From Neoaquamicrobium sediminum (GTDB lineage Bacteria; Pseudomonadota; Alphaproteobacteria; Rhizobiales; Rhizobiaceae): DNA of 64,000 nt. Positions within the stretch are counted from its first letter, which is position 1, and each line of letters starts with the position of its first letter. Where the stretch lies: positions 1,674,001 through 1,738,000 of the forward strand of contig NZ_JABETK010000001.1 of assembly GCF_013240295.1 (NCBI RefSeq), in the 5' to 3' direction. The position numbers were made by a program, and so were the translations under genes. The notes beneath the pieces were generated by a model, which ran no database searches, was not told where the DNA came from, and saw only the letters and a list, made by a program, of their open reading frames with translations. Shown in pieces: positions 22,416-31,689 of this stretch.

Positions 22416-23903
22416 ATGAGCAAGGCTCGCACCGCGCGCCGTCTGAAAGAGCAGGTCGCCTCGCTGGAGACGATGACGCGATTCGTGCTGGCCACGCTGG
22501 CGCTGGCGAGCGGCGTCTACACCTATCTCGGCGTGCGCAGCCTGCTCGACGGCGATGCCGTCCTCGTCTTCTTCGCGGCAATTGTCTACTCGGTCGCCGT
22601 TTCCGTCGGCATCTACGGGTTCTGGGTCTATCTGAGCCGCTTCCTGCCAGAGATGCGCGACGGCCTGTCACGACTGGCGCTGTTTGCGATCATGGCGGCC
22701 GGTTCGGTGATGATCATCGCCATGTCGTCCTGGCTCAACGCCGCGGCACTTGCCGGCTCGGCTGCCGTCGAGCAGCATCTCGCCACGACGCAGGAAGGCT
22801 ACACCGCCGATCTCGACCAGGCACATTCGAACGCTTTGGGCGCACTGTCGCTGCTGCCGGACATCCAGCGCGCCGCTGAGCGCTTTGCCCGCCTTGCCGA
22901 TGACGAACGCGAATCGGGCGCGCTGACCGGCACATCCGGCTCGGGCACCGTCGTGCAGCTCCTGACGCAGATGTCGGCGCAGATGGGCGAACTGGAATCG
23001 ACGATCCAGGCCTCGCGCGAAACCGTCCGCACGCTGTTCGAGGAAGGGCAAGGCCATCTTGCGACGATGCGCGGGCTCGTTTCCGGCAGCGGACCGGTTC
23101 AGCCGCGCGCGGACCAGTTTGCCGAGCAGGCCGTCCAGCTCGCCGGCGTGATCTCGGCGCTGGAGCAGACCTCCATCGCTCCCTCCGTGGCGCGCGCGGC
23201 CGCGGACCTGTCGCTCGGCTTCATCGCGCCGGTGGCCGGCGGCAATACGGCCGACCTTGCCGGACGGCAGAACGCGGTGATGGACACGATCCGCACTTCG
23301 GTCGCTTCCCAGTCGGAAGCGCTGTCGGCGGCGGCCGGCGAAATCCTCAACCAGCCCAAGGTCGAGGAACGCCGCTTCGTGCCGCTCTCGTCGGCCGAGG
23401 CGGTCATTCTCTATGCCGGAAGCTTCCTGCCGAGCTGGGCTGGTGCCATCTCAATCGATCTCCTGCCGGGCGTGCTCGTCGCCATTCTGGCCGTTGCCCA
23501 CGCCGTCATGCGGCGGGGCGAAGAAGAGATGGACGACGCAGAGCGCATAACGGCAGCCGACATGATGCGCTCGCTCGAAATCCAGGAGGCGATCGCCGCC
23601 CGTCGGCGCGCGCTCGCGGCGCAGGAAGACGCCAGCGACGCCAATCCCGTTGGGGTCGCGCAACACCACGATACGACCGAGCCGCCGGCAAAAGCGGAAA
23701 ACGTCACCCCCTTTCGGTGGCCGAGAGGAAACGGCACGACCCATGAGCGAACATCAGGCAACGATCGGCGGCCAGCCCCGCCACAACATGTTCATGCGCT
23801 ATATCGAACGCTTCGACGATGGCGAGATCGCCCGCTGGGCTTTTCGCGGGCTTCTGGCCGGTGCCATCGTCGTCATCGGTCTCGACCTGAAGGCGTTGTA
23901 TGA
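22416..23903 (+). CDS. Membrane protein of unknown function with a large coiled domain
   Basis: A protein with three N-terminal helices (FVLATLALASGVYTYLGV; VFFAAIVYSVAVSVGIYGF; FAIMAAGSVMIIAMSS), an Ala/Gln/Glu-rich helical region of about 230 residues (about 115-340), a fourth helix (ISIDLLPGVLVAILAVAHAV), and a polar tail. AAGGAG five bases before the ATG at 22416 fixes the start over the ATG at 22395. As read it ends at 23903, overlapping the next gene by 161 bases with a low-complexity Arg/Pro tail. Adding one C in the C5 run at 23707-23711 would end it at TGA 23744-23746 as an ATGA overlap, so a one-base deletion is suspected. Confidence 0.7.
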   Translation: MSKARTARRLKEQVASLETMTRFVLATLALASGVYTYLGVRSLLDGDAVLVFFAAIVYSVAVSVGIYGFWVYLSRFLPEMRDGLSRLALFAIMAAGSVMIIAMSSWLNAAALAGSAAVEQHLATTQEGYTADLDQAHSNALGALSLLPDIQRAAERFARLADDERESGALTGTSGSGTVVQLLTQMSAQMGELESTIQASRETVRTLFEEGQGHLATMRGLVSGSGPVQPRADQFAEQAVQLAGVISALEQTSIAPSVARAAADLSLGFIAPVAGGNTADLAGRQNAVMDTIRTSVASQSEALSAAAGEILNQPKVEERRFVPLSSAEAVILYAGSFLPSWAGAISIDLLPGVLVAILAVAHAVMRRGEEEMDDAERITAADMMRSLEIQEAIAARRRALAAQEDASDANPVGVAQHHDTTEPPAKAENVTPFRWPRGNGTTHERTSGNDRRPAPPQHVHALYRTLRRWRDRPLGFSRASGRCHRRHRSRPEGVV

Positions 23904-24573
23904 CGACCGGCTCATGCTCGACCCGACGGCTACGGGCACCACCGTCATCGTCGAACCGGTCCTGCCGCCCGCGGTGCGGCCCGGCAGCGAGGGGCAACCT
24001 ACGCTGGATCCGCGCGAGAACGTGACGGCCGACGACGATGCGATGCGCCGGCCACTTCGCTTTGAGCTGCATTCCGGCGGGGTAATGTCGGCGGAGGGCT
24101 CCATCGACGTGGGCGCGGCACAGCGCTTCGCAGCCGAAATGGATGCGCGCGGCGAATATGTGAAAACGCTGACACTCAATTCGCCCGGCGGTTCGCTTGA
24201 CGACGCCATGGCTATGGCGCGGCTGGTGCGTGAGCAAGGCATTGCGACCGAAGTGCCGGACGGGGCTCTGTGCGCGTCGTCCTGCCCGCTGGTGCTAGCC
24301 GGCGGCGCTGTCAGGAGCGTGGGCGAGAAGGCGGCTGTCGGGCTGCACCAGTTCTATGCGGCGACGAAGGGTACCAACGATCCCGCTCAGGCGATGTCGG
24401 ACGCCCAGGCGACGGCTGCCCGTATCGCGCGCTATCTGAGCGAGATGGATGTCGATCCCGCTTTGTGGCTGCATGCGCTCGATACGCCGCCGCAGGCGCT
24501 CTACTACCTGTCCGCCGAGGAGATGACGCGCTACCGTCTCACCACCGGCGGCGCGACGCTCGCCAGCTGGTAG
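23743..24573 (+). CDS. Membrane-anchored ClpP-like serine protease family protein
   Basis: A 276-residue protein with one N-terminal transmembrane helix (RGLLAGAIVVIGLDLKALY, about 35-53), a flexible region, then a ClpP/crotonase-fold domain of the COG3904 type. The oxyanion-loop motif is LNSPGGSLDDAMAMA (SPGG 147-150), the nucleophile is probably Ser179 in CASSC (177-181), and His202 in VGLHQF matches the catalytic histidine. Two flanking cysteines (177, 181) are a known feature of this group. It would act on the periplasmic face. It follows the membrane protein at 22416 and probably forms a two-gene unit with it; partner and substrate are unknown. Confidence 0.75.
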   Translation: MSEHQATIGGQPRHNMFMRYIERFDDGEIARWAFRGLLAGAIVVIGLDLKALYDDRLMLDPTATGTTVIVEPVLPPAVRPGSEGQPTLDPRENVTADDDAMRRPLRFELHSGGVMSAEGSIDVGAAQRFAAEMDARGEYVKTLTLNSPGGSLDDAMAMARLVREQGIATEVPDGALCASSCPLVLAGGAVRSVGEKAAVGLHQFYAATKGTNDPAQAMSDAQATAARIARYLSEMDVDPALWLHALDTPPQALYYLSAEEMTRYRLTTGGATLASW

Positions 24574-25767
24574 CTACTGAACGGCAAACGACCGGCCGTC
24601 ATCGATGATCTGGTGCACACGGGCTACCCGTACGCAGTCGCGGCCTGCGCGCTTTGCTTCGTAAAGCGCGGCATCTGCCCTCATCATCAGCGCCAATGGT
24701 GCTTCGGTGGGACTCATCTGGGTAACGCCGAAACTGGCGGTGAAACGGTGTTCCGGCGGCAGTTCAGCAGGGTCGAGGCGTGTCAGCGTGCTCCTCACCC
24801 GCTCCGCGAACAGGCGCGCCGCCGCGACGTTGCTCCCCGGCAGCATGACCGCGAATTCCTCACCGCCGATACGGCCCAGTACGTGGTGATCCTCCGCGCA
24901 GGCGCGCAATGTTTCTGCGAACAGGACGATCAGCCGGTCGCCTACGGCGTGGCCATAGGTATCGTTGACCATCTTGAAGTGATCGAGATCGCACATGACA
25001 AGCGATACCGGCAGTCCCCTTGCCAGATGCCGGCGCGCGACTTCATCCAGCCGCTGCTCGAAACCGCGCCGGTTCAGCAAGCCCGAAAGCATGTCGGTTT
25101 CCGACTTGGCGGTGATGTCCTTGACGAGATCGGCGATCAGTACGCCCAGCAGCGTCAGTGCGGTTGCAACGGCGAGAATGGCGCCCACGGTCTGTGAGAA
25201 CATGGCATAGGCGGTGCCGATATATTCCTGAGGGCTGGCCCCTGCACCGCCGAGCAACAGCACAACTGCCGCTTTTGAAAGAAAGTGCAGGGCGGTCAGC
25301 AACAGGAAGACTGCAAGCAGCCTGTCGACCAACCTGCGTCTGTGCGCCGAAAGCACTATATAGACACCGACGGCCTGCATGAGCGCGAATGGGGCTTGAT
25401 AGGCAAGCATGCGCCATACGGAATCACGCTCCAACCCCAAAGAAAGAACGGTTGAGGTCAGCGCGATGACGAACGCGGCGGCGAGCAGCCTGGCAGGCGG
25501 CGTCATGTCATAGCGATAGGCAAGCCCGATATTGACCAACATCAGGGCGCCGATGAAGGCGATGCTACCCAGGAACACGCCAATCCGTGGGTCGGGCAGA
25601 ACCGGCAGGATAACCTCGAGCGCGACATAAAGCCCGCCGGCGGCATAGCCGGCGGCAAACCACCATGCCGATCGGTAGCGGCTGTAGAGCGCGATCAGGA
25701 TGAACGCCGCGCAAAACAGCCCGGCAACCGCCAGGTTGATGACAAGGATAAAGGTTGCGCCGCTCAT
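24574..25767 (-). CDS. Diguanylate cyclase with multi-helix membrane sensor region
   Basis: About 397 residues: six or seven transmembrane helices up to about residue 215, then a GGDEF domain. The active site reads GRIGGEEFAVML, preceded by the substrate-binding CDLDHFKMVNDTYGHAVGD, so cyclic-di-GMP synthesis is expected. I see no RxxD inhibitory site immediately before GGEEF. A second ATG at 25791 is in frame. Its stop abuts the stop of the ClpP-like gene. A related gene lies directly upstream (25.8-27.0 kb), suggesting tandem duplication. Confidence 0.85.
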   Translation of the reverse strand: MSGATFILVINLAVAGLFCAAFILIALYSRYRSAWWFAAGYAAGGLYVALEVILPVLPDPRIGVFLGSIAFIGALMLVNIGLAYRYDMTPPARLLAAAFVIALTSTVLSLGLERDSVWRMLAYQAPFALMQAVGVYIVLSAHRRRLVDRLLAVFLLLTALHFLSKAAVVLLLGGAGASPQEYIGTAYAMFSQTVGAILAVATALTLLGVLIADLVKDITAKSETDMLSGLLNRRGFEQRLDEVARRHLARGLPVSLVMCDLDHFKMVNDTYGHAVGDRLIVLFAETLRACAEDHHVLGRIGGEEFAVMLPGSNVAAARLFAERVRSTLTRLDPAELPPEHRFTASFGVTQMSPTEAPLALMMRADAALYEAKRAGRDCVRVARVHQIIDDGRSFAVQ

Positions 25768-25827
25768 GCCGATCTCGTTCCGCGCGACCATATTCCGTCA
25801 AGCGGGCGAAGAAGTGGTTAACGCGAG

Positions 25828-27046
25828 CTATGGTAGCAGGTCAACGACCGGCAGTCTCGGGGTGTGCTGTGAAGGGGCGAGCGGCGCGGCCGGAGACCGC
25901 AACGGATTGTCTACCCGAACGCGGTCGCGGCCTGCCTTCTTGGCTTCATAGAGCGCCCGGTCGGCGCGCATGAAAAGCTCGGCCACAGTTTCGCCGTCGC
26001 GCCACTCGGCAACGCCGAAACTCGCGCTGAAGCGCATGTCGCCAGGCAGGTGCGGTACGGGCAGGAGGCCGAAGCCCGCCCGCACGCCTTCGGCAAAAAG
26101 GCGCCCGCTATTGCGGTCGCTACCGCACAGCAGAACGGCAAACTCCTCGCCGCCGATGCGTCCCGCAATCTGGTTGGAACCGGTGAAATCGCGCATGCAG
26201 TTGGCAAATGTCATGATCACATAGTCGCCGGCCGCGTGGCCATAGGTGTCATTCACCGACTTGAAGTGGTCGAGGTCGCAGACGACCAGTGTAACCGCCA
26301 TGCGCCTGCGTCGGCTGTTCCGAAGCGTTTCGGCAACCCCCTGTTCAAAGCCGCGCCTGTTGAGCAAGCCCGACAGGGGGTCGGTATGCGATTCCAGCCG
26401 AAGTTCCTCCATCACGTCGAGCGCAATGGCGGTGATAAGCGAAAGCGCGAAAATCAGCAGGAACAAAGAGGCGGAGAAGGTGAGCGTGATCCAGTAGAGC
26501 GACTGGTGAATGTTGTCGTAGCTTTCGTACGGCCCATCGATCCAGATGACGAGAACCGGGCGCACAAAGAAGCTGACGCCATAAACGAGCAACAGTCCGA
26601 GCAGGATGTTGTCGACGAAATTGCGTCGGGGCGCCCGACGCAACTCGGCGGCCATCGTCAGCGTGATCGCCCCGAAGGCGAAGTTGAGCGAATAGATTCG
26701 CCAGATGATGTCCGGCTGCACGAAGAGGAACCATATGAAGGCGCCAAAGCCTACCGCCGCAAACAAGGCGGTGGTGAGAACCGGGGTTTGCGTTCGAAGC
26801 GTGCCAGGCCGCCGATTGCAAAACCCACCCCGCCGGCCAAAAACAGGAAGTTCGCGGCGAGCTTGAGAGCGCCAGGCTGTACAACGTGAAGTAGTGCAGG
26901 AAAAAGCCGCCGCCGATCGCCAGAAAGGAGGCACCGAGCAGGGCGATGTAAGCCTGCCGCCGATGTTGCCATAGCAGAAAGAATGTCGCGGCAAAGATCA
27001 GCGACATGGCGGGATTCGTCAATGCGATGATGACGTTCGCGTCCAA
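25828..27046 (-). pseudogene. Second diguanylate cyclase, frame broken twice in the membrane region
   Basis: Same architecture as its neighbour: N-terminal helices beginning MDANVIIALTNPAMSLIFA, then a GGDEF domain with CDLDHFKSVNDTYGHAAGD and GRIGGEEFAVLLCG. The frame changes at about 26865-26869, where CTCTC on the coding strand looks like CTC plus a two-base insertion, and again at 26781-26790, where one base seems missing. Repaired, it reads YSLALKLAANFLFLAGG into ARFERKP and then PVLTTALFAAVGFGAFIWF. The catalytic domain is intact in the last frame. Either a decaying paralogue or two sequence errors. Confidence 0.8.
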
Positions 27047-27115
27047 ACATCCCGCCCCGGTTTCCGTTGGGGCAGGATGCTAGCGTCGAAGAAACAACAA
27101 GCCGTTAAACGGCGG

Positions 27116-28525
27116 TCAGTTCCAGTCGCGAATGTCGACGAAATGGCCGGCGATCGCAGCCGCCGCAGCCATGGCCGGCGAGACCAGATGCGTGCGCCCC
27201 TTGAAGCCCTGCCGGCCCTCGAAATTGCGGTTCGAGGTCGATGCGCAGCGCTCATGTGGCTTCAGCCGATCGTCGTTCATGGCAAGGCACATCGAGCAGC
27301 CCGGCTCGCGCCAGTCGAAGCCCGCCTCGATGAAAATCCTGTGCAGCCCCTCGGCTTCGGCCTGTGCCTTCACCAGACCCGAACCCGGCACGATCATGGC
27401 GTCCACGGTCGGCGCGACCTTCTTGCCCTCGACAACCTTGGCGACGGCGCGCAGATCCTCGATACGGCCGTTGGTGCACGAGCCGATGAAGACGCGGTCG
27501 AGCGTGATGTCGGTCATCTTCGTGCCCGGCTTTAGGCCCATATAGTCGAGCGCGCGCTGCTTGGAGGTGCGCTTGGTCTCGTCTGCAATGGCGGCCGGGT
27601 CCGGAACCTGACCGGTGATCGCAACGACATCTTCCGGCGAGGAGCCCCAGGTGACGATCGGCGGCAGGTTGGCAGCGTCGAGTACGACCACCTTGTCGAA
27701 ATGCGCGCCCTCGTCGGTCTTCAGCGTCTTCCAGTAGTCGAGCGCCATGTCCCAAGCCTTGCCCTTCGGCGCGCGGGGCTTGTCCTTGACGTAGGCGAAT
27801 GTCGTTTCGTCCGGCGCGATCAGGCCGGCTCGCGCGCCGCCCTCGATCGACATGTTGCAGATCGTCATGCGGCCTTCCATCGACAGCGCACGGATCGCCT
27901 CGCCCGCATATTCGATCACGTAGCCGGTGCCACCGGCCGTGCCGATCTCGCCGATGATGGCGAGGATGATGTCCTTGGCGGTGACGCCTTCGGGCAACTG
28001 CCCGTCGACGCGGACCAACATGTTCTTGGCCTTCTTCTGGATCAGCGTCTGGGTGGCGAGCACATGCTCGACCTCAGACGTGCCGATGCCGTGGGCCAGC
28101 GCGCCGAACGCGCCGTGGGTCGAGGTATGGCTGTCGCCGCAGACGATGGTCATGCCCGGAAGGGTGAAACCCTGCTCCGGCCCGATGATGTGGACGATGC
28201 CCTGCCTGATATCGGCGGCGTCATAGTATTCCACGCCGAAATCGGCGGCGTTCCTGGCCAGAGCCTCGACCTGAATGCGGCTTTCCTCGTTCTTGATGCC
28301 GTTCTTGCGGTCGGGCGAGGTCGGCACGTTGTGGTCGACCACGGCGAGCGTCTTTTCCGGCTGACGAACCTTGCGACCGGCCATCCGCAGACCCTCGAAG
28401 GCCTGCGGGCTGGTCACCTCATGAACCAGATGGCGGTCGATGTAGAGCAGGCAGGTGCCGTCATCCTGCCGGTCGACGACGTGCTCGTCGAAAATCTTGT
28501 CGTAGAGTGTGCGCGGTGCGGTCAT
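27116..28525 (-). CDS. leuC: 3-isopropylmalate dehydratase large subunit
   Basis: Aconitase-family large subunit that isomerises 2- to 3-isopropylmalate in leucine synthesis together with LeuD (44.3 kb here). The 469-residue protein has the opening [12 protein letters not shown], the conserved [21 protein letters not shown] and the cluster cysteines in [13 protein letters not shown] and [12 protein letters not shown]. leuB, leuC and leuD are on the same strand but separated by 12-17 kb, so there is no leu operon here. Confidence 0.97.
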   Translation of the reverse strand: MTAPRTLYDKIFDEHVVDRQDDGTCLLYIDRHLVHEVTSPQAFEGLRMAGRKVRQPEKTLAVVDHNVPTSPDRKNGIKNEESRIQVEALARNAADFGVEYYDAADIRQGIVHIIGPEQGFTLPGMTIVCGDSHTSTHGAFGALAHGIGTSEVEHVLATQTLIQKKAKNMLVRVDGQLPEGVTAKDIILAIIGEIGTAGGTGYVIEYAGEAIRALSMEGRMTICNMSIEGGARAGLIAPDETTFAYVKDKPRAPKGKAWDMALDYWKTLKTDEGAHFDKVVVLDAANLPPIVTWGSSPEDVVAITGQVPDPAAIADETKRTSKQRALDYMGLKPGTKMTDITLDRVFIGSCTNGRIEDLRAVAKVVEGKKVAPTVDAMIVPGSGLVKAQAEAEGLHRIFIEAGFDWREPGCSMCLAMNDDRLKPHERCASTSNRNFEGRQGFKGRTHLVSPAMAAAAAIAGHFVDIRDWN

Positions 28526-28598
28526 TTTGCGTCAATCCGTCGATATGGAGCCATGGAAGTTGGGGCGGCCCTTGTAGGGCCGAACTCGGAACGTATGC

Positions 28599-28727
28599 TC
28601 AGCCGAGGCGGGCGAGCGTCGCGCCGGTGATGCGGACGAAGAATCGTGCAGGCAGACGCTTTACGTCCTGCAGCACAAAGCCCTTGTAGGCCGGATGTCC
28701 GAAAAGTTCTTCCATGGCCAAGCTCAT
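28599..28727 (-). CDS. Possible 42-residue peptide upstream of leuC
   Basis: A short frame reading MSLAMEELFGHPAYKGFVL through FFVRITGATLARLG, ending 73 bases before leuC on the same strand. Codon third positions are GC-rich as in real genes here, but there is no ribosome site and I recognise no family. Its five leucines are not consecutive, so it does not look like a leucine attenuation leader. Weak call. Confidence 0.25.
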   Translation of the reverse strand: MSLAMEELFGHPAYKGFVLQDVKRLPARFFVRITGATLARLG

Positions 28728-28761
28728 ACCAGCGTTTGGGCGGCTCGGCAATCGGGACGGT

Positions 28762-29277
28762 CTAGTCGCCGGCTGGCGGTTTTTCCGCCTTTCTCGCGTT
28801 CTCGCCGACGACAGCCTTTTCCAAAGGGTGCATGACGCCGAGCACGACCACCGCAAGCACCGTTGCGAAGCCGGCGATCTGCCAGAACCCCAATCCGGCA
28901 GCCAGACCGATGGCGCCAGCCAGCCAGAGGCCCGCGCCTGTTGTCAGCCCCTTGATGCGACCGCGCGCGACAATGATGGTGCCTGCCGCAAGAAATGCGA
29001 CGCCAGCGGTGACGGCCTCGATCAGACGCAGAGGATCCTGACGCGCTCCGTCATCCTCGAACTGCGAGGTATGAACAATCTCGATGCCGATGATCGTGAA
29101 GCACGCCGCGGCCATTGAGACCAGTATGTGGGTGCGAAGTCCCGCGGGATGATTGCGCCACTCGCGCTCGAAGCCGATGATCGCGCCCAGAACGGCAGCC
29201 AAAACCAGACGGGCCGCGATAACCGAGAACGGCAGCCATGTGGCGTGGCCGACGTCATCCAGTATGTCCTGCATCAA
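28762..29277 (-). CDS. MgtC/SapB family membrane protein
   Basis: A 171-residue inner-membrane protein. It has the family signature RLVLAAVLGAIIGFEREWR, then GLRTHILVSMAAACFTIIG, AGVAFLAAGTII and LWLAGAIGLAAGLGFW, giving about five helices. MgtC members modulate F1Fo ATP synthase or Mg homeostasis; many chromosomal relatives have no proven role. No magnesium-responsive leader is evident upstream. Confidence 0.9.
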   Translation of the reverse strand: MMQDILDDVGHATWLPFSVIAARLVLAAVLGAIIGFEREWRNHPAGLRTHILVSMAAACFTIIGIEIVHTSQFEDDGARQDPLRLIEAVTAGVAFLAAGTIIVARGRIKGLTTGAGLWLAGAIGLAAGLGFWQIAGFATVLAVVVLGVMHPLEKAVVGENARKAEKPPAGD

Positions 29278-29342
29278 ATACCCTCGTAAACGGCGCCCTC
29301 TGCACCGTCTGCCTCAACGCGGATTGATTGAGCGGGTTCCGG

Positions 29343-29970
29343 TTAAACGATTTCAAACACGAACGCCTTCACCTTCACCTCCGGCTCGGCCAGTACGAAG
29401 GCGCGGAAGGGCTCGCTTTCTTCAACTCTGCGCCAGCGTCCCGCATCTTCGAGCCGCCGGAACGTCGCTGAACCCGCCATCCTCCAGCAACAGGTCGCGC
29501 ACGGTGAAGATCGCATGGCCGCCCGGGCGCGTGATGCGAACCAGCTCTTCGAAACTCGACGCGGGCGCATGGCCCGCCGTGAACACACCACTCGAGAGAA
29601 AGGCTGCGATATGGTCGTCGGGCCACGGCAGGGTCGTGCCTAACTCGGCCTGCCTGAGTTCGCGGTAGGCGTTGCGCTGCCCGGCCAGATCGAGCATCTC
29701 GCGCGAGTAGTCGAGGCCGACGAGATCGTCATAGCCCAGTGCTTTCAGAAAAGGCCCCGACAGGCCCGTTCCGCAGCCGGCATCCAGCAACGGGCCATCG
29801 CCGTGCGGCACGTGACGGGCCACCCAACCGGCAATCACGAAGGGCAGGCTGTATCCGAGCGCAATCGTGTCGCGGTCGTAATCTGCGGCCCAATCGGCAT
29901 AGGCTCGCTCAAGCTCCCGGGGCGACTTGGCGGCATAAACGCGATCGAGCGCCTTTTCCTCGTGGCTCAT
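29343..29970 (-). pseudogene. Class I SAM-dependent methyltransferase, frame broken near the 3' end
   Basis: Small-molecule or protein methyltransferase with the SAM motif PLLDAGCGTGLSGPFL after the segment ELERAYADWAADYDRDT, and GLDYSREMLDLAGQR. After RDLLLEDGGFS, at about 29461-29474, the frame shifts; the expected ending ATFRRLEDAGRWRRVEES through VKAFVFEIV continues in another frame to TAA at 29343-29345, consistent with loss of two bases. As read, the protein stops early at 29422. Its ATG overlaps the stop of the upstream ABC permease (ATGA), so it is the last gene of that unit. Substrate unknown. Confidence 0.8.
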
Positions 29971-30782
29971 TCGTGTGCTCCCTTTCTCAGTTTGCGTTCA
30001 AGTGCGCGCAAGGCCAGCGACAGGGTGACGGTCAGCAACAGATAGATATAAGCCACGATCGAGTAGGTTTCGAAGAAGCGGAACGAGCCGGCCGCATAGA
30101 CCTTGCCCATCTGCGTGATGTCGGCGACGCCGAGGACGGAGACCAGCGAGGAATCCTTGACCATGGCGACGAAGTCGTTGCCGAGCGGCGGCAGGATGGT
30201 ACGTAGCGCCTGTGGCATGACGATCAACCGGAAGCGCTGGAAGCGGGAAAGCCCAAGCGCCTTCGCGGCCTCGATCTGTCCCGCCTCGACCGACTGGATG
30301 CCCGCGCGGAACACTTCCGAGATGAACGCCGAATAGCCGATCGTCAGCGCGACGATGGCGCGCCACAGAAGCGAGATGTCGCGCACCAGCAGCGGCTCGA
30401 TGATGCCGGCCTGCGCCAGCGGCGCCGTCGCCCAGTTCCAGCCTGCCACGAATGCCGGCACCCCGGCAAAGGCGATCCAGAACAGCAGTACCAAGATGGG
30501 TACGCCGCGGATGATCTCGACATAGAAACGGGCCGCCTGTCGCAGGACGCGCGACTCCGACAGGGCCATCAATGCGATGCCGAGGCCCAGCGCGGAGGCG
30601 AGTGCAAACCCGATGACCGTAACGAAGACGGTGATTCCGAGCCCACGCACGACGATGCTGAAGACCTGCGAATAAAGGTCGTTCGCCGCGACGAAAATGG
30701 CGATGACAATGGCTATCGCTATCGCGGCGGCGAGCCAGTAGGGAAACTCCTTCCGGCTCGCGGGCGGATGCGCTGCGCTCAC
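29967..30782 (-). CDS. Amino acid ABC transporter permease (HisM/GlnP type)
   Basis: Permease subunit for polar amino acid uptake, about 271 residues with five or six helices and the EAA loop [20 protein letters not shown] that contacts the ATPase. It includes [20 protein letters not shown], typical of the His/Glu/Gln/Arg/opine permease group. I prefer the GTG at 30782, which overlaps the TGA of the binding-protein gene as GTGA, over the ATG at 30809. No ATPase gene is adjacent, so the ATP-binding subunit must be encoded elsewhere. Confidence 0.88.
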   Translation of the reverse strand: MSAAHPPASRKEFPYWLAAAIAIAIVIAIFVAANDLYSQVFSIVVRGLGITVFVTVIGFALASALGLGIALMALSESRVLRQAARFYVEIIRGVPILVLLFWIAFAGVPAFVAGWNWATAPLAQAGIIEPLLVRDISLLWRAIVALTIGYSAFISEVFRAGIQSVEAGQIEAAKALGLSRFQRFRLIVMPQALRTILPPLGNDFVAMVKDSSLVSVLGVADITQMGKVYAAGSFRFFETYSIVAYIYLLLTVTLSLALRALERKLRKGAHE

Positions 30783-31576
30783 TCGCCCATCTTGTATTCG
30801 AGGAACCACTTCTGGTTCAGCGCCTCGAGCGTCCCGTCCGCCTCCATAGCGGCGATGGCGGCATTAATCGGCGCCACCAGATCGGAGCCCTTCGGGAAGA
30901 TGAAGCCGAAATCCTCCGAGCCGAGCGGGCCGCCAATGATCTTCAGCGCGCCGTCCGAGGCATCGACGTAACCTTGCGCGGCGACGCCGTCGGTCATCAC
31001 GAGATCGACGTCACCGGCGCGCAGGGCCTGAACCGTCGCGCCAAAGGTCTCAAACAGCTTGATGCGCGGATTGGCCTCGTTGCCGTCGAGGATGTCATAG
31101 ACGGCCACATAGAACGGCGTTGTGCCGGGCTGGGCGGCGATCAGCAGGTCGTCGTTTTCTCCAAACGCCTTTTCGTCGGCGAAGCGTTCCTCGTCGGTGC
31201 GCACGAGCATGCGCATCTCGGAATGCATGTAGGGGTCGGAGAAGTCGACCTTCTCCCTGCGGTCGTCGCGGATGGTGATACCGGTCATGCCCATGTCGTA
31301 CTGGCCGTCGGAGACCGACTGGATCATCGCGTCCCAGCTCGTGTTCTGGTACTCGACGACGAAGTTGAGCCGCTGCGACATCTCCTTCAGTGCATCGTAT
31401 TCCCAGCCGATGGCATCGCCCGTCTTGGGGTCGACGAACTGGAGCGGAGGGTAGGCGTTCTCGGTGACGATAACGACGGTGCGTCCGCCGAGGTCGGGCA
31501 GGTCCTGCGCCTGCGCGGTTGCAGCGACAAAAACCGTGGCGGCAAAGGCCGCGAAAGAGGCAAAGCGACGGATCAT
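30779..31576 (-). CDS. Amino acid ABC transporter substrate-binding protein
   Basis: Periplasmic binding protein of family 3, 265 residues. The signal peptide [20 protein letters not shown] is cleaved near AQA. The mature protein shows the family opening [15 protein letters not shown] and the ligand-pocket segments [23 protein letters not shown] (motif spans about residues 95-117) and [15 protein letters not shown] ribosome site precedes the ATG. The long open frame upstream is antisense to the symporter gene and not part of this protein. It forms a unit with the permease downstream. Confidence 0.92.
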   Translation of the reverse strand: MIRRFASFAAFAATVFVAATAQAQDLPDLGGRTVVIVTENAYPPLQFVDPKTGDAIGWEYDALKEMSQRLNFVVEYQNTSWDAMIQSVSDGQYDMGMTGITIRDDRREKVDFSDPYMHSEMRMLVRTDEERFADEKAFGENDDLLIAAQPGTTPFYVAVYDILDGNEANPRIKLFETFGATVQALRAGDVDLVMTDGVAAQGYVDASDGALKIIGGPLGSEDFGFIFPKGSDLVAPINAAIAAMEADGTLEALNQKWFLEYKMGE

Positions 31577-31634
31577 CGGGGTCTCCTGAGGTGATTTCGC
31601 CGCAAACCTAGACTCCCCAACCCCTGATTGCCAA

Positions 31635-31661
31635 GCGTGGCGGGATTCGATCCCGCCACGC
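31635..31661 (-). terminator. Hairpin terminator between symporter and ABC genes
   Basis: GCGTGGCGGGA and its exact complement form an 11-bp stem with the loop TTCGA. It lies just downstream of the symporter gene (ends 31690). The T-tract on the minus strand is weak (TTGG), so termination may be partial. Confidence 0.65.
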
Positions 31662-31689
31662 CGGTTACCGGACAAGGCGTCGCCAGGCG

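Noticed and set aside
28599..28727. Leucine attenuation leader upstream of leuC
   Set aside because: Leucine codons are scattered and no alternative hairpins or T-tract are evident.
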